64,000 nt of DNA from Microbotryum silenes-acaulis. Taxonomy: Eukaryota; Basidiomycota; Microbotryomycetes; Microbotryales; Microbotryaceae. A program made the translations under genes and the position numbers. Shown piece by piece: positions 59,480 through 64,000 of the stretch (positions are counted from its first letter, which is position 1; the number at the start of each line of letters is the position of its first letter). The notes below the pieces were generated by a model, which saw only the letters and a program-made list of their open reading frames with translations, did no database searches and was not told the DNA's origin. Where the stretch lies: positions 1,550,001 through 1,614,000 of the forward strand of contig QPFY01000005.1 in assembly GCA_003665825.1 (NCBI GenBank). The letters run 5' to 3'.

Positions 59480-62400
59480 ATGGACAGCTCCCCCGCCCCG
59501 CCTTCGCCCCCCAGGGACATCAGCTCCCCTGACCCTTCGATCAGCGTGCAAATCGCCACGCTACAGGCACAGCTTGCCGCTCTACAGGCCTCACAGCCCC
59601 CTGCCGCCGCCGCCGCCTCCCCGCCCGTCACTGCCACGCAGGCAAACACCGCCACCGCATCAAAAGTCGTGTTCCCCAAGCACGCTCGCCTTGACGGCCC
59701 TAAGTCGTTTACAAACTGGTTACGTCAACTCCGTCTCGCGCTTCCAAATCAAGCCCGTGGTTACGTTCTTGACGGTGTCATTCCCCCGACGTGGACGGCC
59801 GACCAGCTTGCCGCCCGTGACGACGCCGCGCGTGAAATCATCGTTGGCTCGATCGACTCAGCCGACGTCTCAGCCACCCTCGACACCATCCCCAGCGACG
59901 ACCTGTCGGCACCACGCATCTTCGCCGCACTCAAGGCTCGTTTCGCACCGGACGACGCCACTCGTACCCTCGAGTTGTTCGCCCGCCTTTGGGACTTCAG
60001 GAAGATGCCTGCCTCCGTCGAGGCGTACGACACGTGGCTCCGTGAATACATGTCGATCGCGCAGGAAATCCGCGACGCCAAAACCTCGCTCAACGACGTG
60101 CTCGCCACTCACGTGCTCGCCATGGTCCCACCCTGCCTCGACAGCTTCCGACTCACGTTCACGGACGAGCAGCGCAACCAACGCGACCTCCCGGAACTCA
60201 CGACGCTGACGGATCGCATTCGCATCCAGCTTCGCTCGGCGGGACTCTCGTCATCACACTCGGCCATGCTCGCCACCGCCTCCCCTTGTCCCGCCTGCCG
60301 CGCCCCCGGCCACCGTCTGCGCGACTGCACCTCACGGGCGACACACCCGCCCGCCGGCCCCTGCCGCCGCTGCCACAAGAAAGGTCACTGGGCCCTCGAC
60401 TGCAAGCACCGGGGCGAACAGAAACACACCGGCGACGACAACCAGGACGACACGTCTCTCCCCGCCGCTCAACAGCCTAACATCGGCTATTTCGCCTCCT
60501 GCCTGTTCGCTCGCCGGCAACTCCCGACTGACGCCTTTGTAGTCGACTCGGGCGCCACGGCACACATGGTCGCCGATCGCTCTCTATTCACGGCTTATCG
60601 CCAGACGGCGCACACCAAGATCGGCGGCATCGCCGGCGGTATCACGGCCATTGGTATGGGGGACGTAGCGTTCGTTGCCAAGACCGGACATCCGATCACG
60701 CTGCGTGGCGTTCTGCACACGCCGGGCCTCCACGTCAACCTCCTCTCTGTTTCTCGCCTCTGCGACACCGACCGCGTTCGACTCGCCTTCACCAGCGACG
60801 GCATCGACATCGCCAAGGACGGCCAGGCCATTGCTCACGGTACCAGGGTTAACGACGGTCTCTACCTTTTGGACGCGGATCACACCAAGTGTCAGCAGCT
60901 TGCCCTTCTCTCGCGTTCTGAGTCTACCGTGCCCCTGCTTACCCTTCACCGCTGCCTCGGCCATCTTGCCCCATCCTCTATACAGAAGATGATCGCCGCA
61001 GGTTTGCTGGACGGGTTTGGGGCCGGGTACAGTGACAAAGACGTAGAGGAGTTTGTTTGCAATGCTTGCCTTGGTTCCAAAGGCCACCGTCTTCCTTTTC
61101 CCGACTCTGAGTCGCATTCCCCCGAGAGACTCGGCCTCGTGCACAGCGATGTCCTTTCGTTCCCCACTCCGTCCTTGACCGGGAAGCGCTACCTTGTCAC
61201 ATTTCTTGACGACCACTCTCGCAAACTCTGGGCATACGCGATCGATCACAAAAGCGACGTCTTCCCGACCTTCCAGACTTGGCTCGCCGAAGTGGAGTTA
61301 GAGACGAACGCGCGTTTAAAAACCCTTCGCACTGACAACGGCGGGGAGTACCGATCGAACGCATTCACGGAGTTCTGCAAGTCCAGGGGCATTCGTCGTC
61401 AATACTCTATCCCCTACACACCTCAGCAAAACGGTCGTGCCGAACGTGTCAATCTCTCCATTGTCGAGGGCATCCTCGCCCTCCTTGCTGACTCCCATCT
61501 GCCGGCCACCTTTTGGGATGAAGCGGCTGCGTACTTCGTTTATTGCAAAAACAGGTGCTCACACTCAGCTTTGGCCAAACAGACTCCAGAATCCGTTTGG
61601 AACGGCCGACGCACCACCACCACCGCCCTCCACCCGTTCGGCTGCGCGGCCTGGCTCACGGTCGCGCCGGACCTTCGCAGCAAGCTCGACCCCAAGGCCG
61701 CGCGCGTGATCTTCACCGGTTACGACCTCGCCTCCAAGGCTTTCCGTTTCTTCGACCATTATACCAACAAGGTTGTGATTGGCCGAAATGCCACCTTCCT
61801 CGACGACGACTTCCCCGGCCTCCCAATCAACACGCCCGTCGATGTGGACAACACCGAACGCCAGTTCGTCATTCCCGCCGACACGCCCGCCCCCGCCGTC
61901 AAGACGAGGACCCCACTAGTAAGGTCGGCGCACATGGACGTCTCATCCTCTCTTGATGATTCTGCCATGAGCGCCGTTGACGTGGCCCCAGGGTACACTG
62001 GCGGATCCTTACTTAATTCTACAGATATCAGCCCCTCGCCGTCCCCGTCGCTTGTCCCGCTTTCGTCGCCCGCCACGTCCTCGGCCGGAGGACCGTCCCT
62101 CGATGACTCGGACGACCCGCTTGACCTCCTCAACTCCAACACCGCGGTTCGCCTCAACCTGATGGACGTACATCGATCCGACGACGACACCCTGGTGACG
62201 CCCGCACCCGCCATTGCCCCCGCTGAACAGCCCTCCGATGACGACTCCCCTGATGAGATCGATTTCCTCTCTCGCCACCACCGCGCCTTCATCGCCACAG
62301 ACGACGACGACCCCACCCTCGACGCCATCGAGCCCGTCAAGTCGATTACTAGCGATCCTCAGACCTGGCGCGAAGCAATGTCCAGCGACGAGCACGACAT

Positions 62401-64000
62401 CTGGGCTCAGGCTGCCGCCGCCGAGTTCACCGCCATGCGCGACGACTTCAAGGTGTTCACCATCGAGCCTCGATCCTCCGTACCACCGGGCGCCACTATC
62501 GTCACCTCCAAGTTCGTCTGGAAGACCAAACGCGACGCACGCGGCGAAGTCACGGGGCACAAGGCACGTCTCGTAGCGCAAGGTAACCGACAACGCGACG
62601 GCATCGACTTCTCGGAGACTTTCGCACCCGTCGCCCGGTTCTCCTCCATTCGCTGCCTCCTTGCCCTCGCCGCTGCCAATGGTTACCACGTTCATCAGGC
62701 CGACATCGACAAGGCTTACCTCCACGGCGAGCTCGATCACGATATCTGGATGACGACGCCACGAGGTTTCGACTTCCCAAGTGATAAGATTCTCCGCCTG
62801 CGGCGCTCAATCTACGGTCTCAAGCAGGCCGGTCGCATCTGGAATCGCCACATTGACACATCACTCAGGAGTCTCGGGTACAAGGCAACGGGCACTGATC
62901 ACTGCATTTACTCTCACATTGATGATCAGCAACGGCCCCATTATATCGCCTTGTATGTCGACGATCTCCTCATTGTCAGCCCCGCCCTCGACGAGATCGA
63001 ACGCGTCATCTCCGGCCTCGAACAACGATACGGCGTCAAACGACTCGGCCCCGCGGAATACATCCTCGGCATCCAAATCCGCCGCCTGGACGACGGCTCC
63101 ATTGCCCTATCCCAGGAACGCTACATCATGGACGTGCTCGCCCGGTTTCACTTCGACACCACGACACGCGGCGCTACGGTGCCAATGACGCCCGGCCTCT
63201 CGCTCACGGCAGTTCCGGGTCAAGGAACGGAGCGCATTCGATCGTGGTACCTACAAGCCATTGGCTCCCTCCTGTACATTTCCCTTGGCACTCGACCCGA
63301 CATTGCCTTCGCCGTCTCGTACTTGTCCCGGTTCGCCAACAACCCTGGCCGCCGTCATTGGATTGCCGTCAAACACGTCCTTCGCTACCTTCGCGCCACG
63401 TACCGCGATGAGCTACTCTACGCCCGCGGTCCAGCCAAAGTTACGGGTGTGGTTGGGTATTCCGATGCGAACTGGGGTGCCTGCGTCGACACGTCCATCT
63501 CCACAATGGGCTTCGTCTTTTACTTGGCCGGCTCCGCCGTCTCTTGGTCATCGAAGCGTCAGACTCGGGTGGCGGATTCCACCACTGATGCCGAATACCT
63601 CGCCTTGTCGCACGCTGGTAAGGAAGCGATTTACCTTACGCAACTCCTCTCCGAGCTCCACGTTCGCCCGATCGATGCAGCTCACATCTTCACCGACAAC
63701 GAGGCCGCGGCCGCCGTCGCTCACGACCCCGTTCGCACCTCCGGCACTCGACACATACGCCTCCGCGAGCATTTTGTCCGCGACATGGTCAACCGAGGCG
63801 ATATCTCCCTCTCACACGTTGGCACAGCGGACATGGTTGCGGACCTATTCACCAAAGCGCTGGGTCCCAAGATTTTTGGTATACATTGCTATGCTCTAGG
63901 CCTCCGGACGCGGCACCCACGGCTCAAGTCTACCTCGCGTTCGCGTGGGGGGGGGTGTGAGGAATCCACTCTCCGCTCGGGTCAGGACTTAGGCGCGCGG
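59480..64000 (+). CDS. CopF Gag-Pol polyprotein of F5, open to the window edge
   Basis: ATG at 59480 ([16 protein letters not shown]). The frame shows no stop across 1507 codons. It has one Ala fewer than F4 in the N-terminal Ala run, so the 3' LTR enters at codon 1493. All CopF domains are present: two zinc knuckles, protease, integrase D-D-E, YVDD reverse transcriptase and RNase H. The stop is expected in the 3' LTR just beyond the window. Confidence 0.9.
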   Translation, partial: MDSSPAPPSPPRDISSPDPSISVQIATLQAQLAALQASQPPAAAAASPPVTATQANTATASKVVFPKHARLDGPKSFTNWLRQLRLALPNQARGYVLDGVIPPTWTADQLAARDDAAREIIVGSIDSADVSATLDTIPSDDLSAPRIFAALKARFAPDDATRTLELFARLWDFRKMPASVEAYDTWLREYMSIAQEIRDAKTSLNDVLATHVLAMVPPCLDSFRLTFTDEQRNQRDLPELTTLTDRIRIQLRSAGLSSSHSAMLATASPCPACRAPGHRLRDCTSRATHPPAGPCRRCHKKGHWALDCKHRGEQKHTGDDNQDDTSLPAAQQPNIGYFASCLFARRQLPTDAFVVDSGATAHMVADRSLFTAYRQTAHTKIGGIAGGITAIGMGDVAFVAKTGHPITLRGVLHTPGLHVNLLSVSRLCDTDRVRLAFTSDGIDIAKDGQAIAHGTRVNDGLYLLDADHTKCQQLALLSRSESTVPLLTLHRCLGHLAPSSIQKMIAAGLLDGFGAGYSDKDVEEFVCNACLGSKGHRLPFPDSESHSPERLGLVHSDVLSFPTPSLTGKRYLVTFLDDHSRKLWAYAIDHKSDVFPTFQTWLAEVELETNARLKTLRTDNGGEYRSNAFTEFCKSRGIRRQYSIPYTPQQNGRAERVNLSIVEGILALLADSHLPATFWDEAAAYFVYCKNRCSHSALAKQTPESVWNGRRTTTTALHPFGCAAWLTVAPDLRSKLDPKAARVIFTGYDLASKAFRFFDHYTNKVVIGRNATFLDDDFPGLPINTPVDVDNTERQFVIPADTPAPAVKTRTPLVRSAHMDVSSSLDDSAMSAVDVAPGYTGGSLLNSTDISPSPSPSLVPLSSPATSSAGGPSLDDSDDPLDLLNSNTAVRLNLMDVHRSDDDTLVTPAPAIAPAEQPSDDDSPDEIDFLSRHHRAFIATDDDDPTLDAIEPVKSITSDPQTWREAMSSDEHDIWAQAAAAEFTAMRDDFKVFTIEPRSSVPPGATIVTSKFVWKTKRDARGEVTGHKARLVAQGNRQRDGIDFSETFAPVARFSSIRCLLALAAANGYHVHQADIDKAYLHGELDHDIWMTTPRGFDFPSDKILRLRRSIYGLKQAGRIWNRHIDTSLRSLGYKATGTDHCIYSHIDDQQRPHYIALYVDDLLIVSPALDEIERVISGLEQRYGVKRLGPAEYILGIQIRRLDDGSIALSQERYIMDVLARFHFDTTTRGATVPMTPGLSLTAVPGQGTERIRSWYLQAIGSLLYISLGTRPDIAFAVSYLSRFANNPGRRHWIAVKHVLRYLRATYRDELLYARGPAKVTGVVGYSDANWGACVDTSISTMGFVFYLAGSAVSWSSKRQTRVADSTTDAEYLALSHAGKEAIYLTQLLSELHVRPIDAAHIFTDNEAAAAVAHDPVRTSGTRHIRLREHFVRDMVNRGDISLSHVGTADMVADLFTKALGPKIFGIHCYALGLRTRHPRLKSTSRSRGGGCEESTLRSGQDLGAR
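63956..64000 (+). repeat. F5 3' LTR start (45 bp in window)
   Basis: TGTGAGGAATCCACTC after a run of nine or so G. The rest is outside. Confidence 0.9.

Larger units (their letters stand above)
59127..64000 (+). mobile_element. CopF copia element F5 (3' LTR runs off the window)
   Basis: F5 is inserted in D4. It has a 5' LTR of 259 bp, primer-binding site at 59386-59397, one open frame, a G-run polypurine tract before 63956 and the first 45 bp of the 3' LTR. It differs at many silent sites from F2/F4, so it is an independent lineage. Confidence 0.92.

Overview
The whole 64 kb is a pile of nested and truncated LTR retrotransposons. I found no host gene, tRNA, rRNA or CRISPR array. GC-rich sequence, single-ORF Gag-Pol copia elements, a chromodomain gypsy element and primer-binding sites that match initiator-tRNA sequence suggest a fungus, probably a basidiomycete. 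This is an inference. A gene-free block of nested retroelements is typical of regional centromeres, pericentromeres or non-recombining chromosome regions.

I use working family letters. GypB is a Ty3/gypsy chromovirus (copies B1-B3). CopA, CopC, CopF, CopG and CopH are Ty1/copia. CopD (D1-D4) is a copia element whose only gene is Pol, with a short hydrophobic N-terminus where Gag should be. CopE (E1, E3, E4 plus LTR-only copies) encodes only Gag. CopD and CopE share LTR termini, primer-binding site and polypurine tract, so they look like two halves of one system.

Layout: 1-1622 decayed CopA; 1623-2279 C1; 2280-3919 D1; 3920-4471 C2 (minus); then chromovirus B2 (minus), in pieces at 4472-5564, 13405-15348, 20371-22179 and 23299-24380. 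B2 is interrupted by the complete chromovirus B1 (5565-13404), the complete copia A1 (15349-20370) and a CopE solo LTR (22180-23298). Next come E1 (24381-27572), a CopE LTR remnant (27573-28054), F1 (28055-30587, minus), an LTR-like remnant, CopH (31030-31727), D2 (31728-32155), CopG (32156-32636), E3 (32637-35635, minus), and F3 (35636-42083, minus) containing complete F2 (35689-40943). B3 (42084-49832, minus) contains complete D3 (44125-48058). The window ends with E4 (49833-51925, minus), a CopC LTR split by complete F4 (51961-57241), D4 (57319-59126) and F5 (59127 to the edge).

Six insertions have exact 5-bp target-site duplications: B1 GTCGA, A1 AGCGC, the CopE solo LTR CTTTC, F2 GACGA, D3 AAGTC and F4 GCGCC. 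A1 and D3 have apparently identical LTRs. F2 and F4 encode apparently identical 1539-aa polyproteins, so several families were active recently.

The main observations are the complementary Gag-only/Pol-only pair; 66-80 bp duplications in the LTRs of CopD, CopE and CopF that have the shape of introns (GT...AG, removal restores the unduplicated LTR) and share a 12-nt start; the CopE gag start codon lying inside the primer-binding site; and CopE copies acting as recombination breakpoints.
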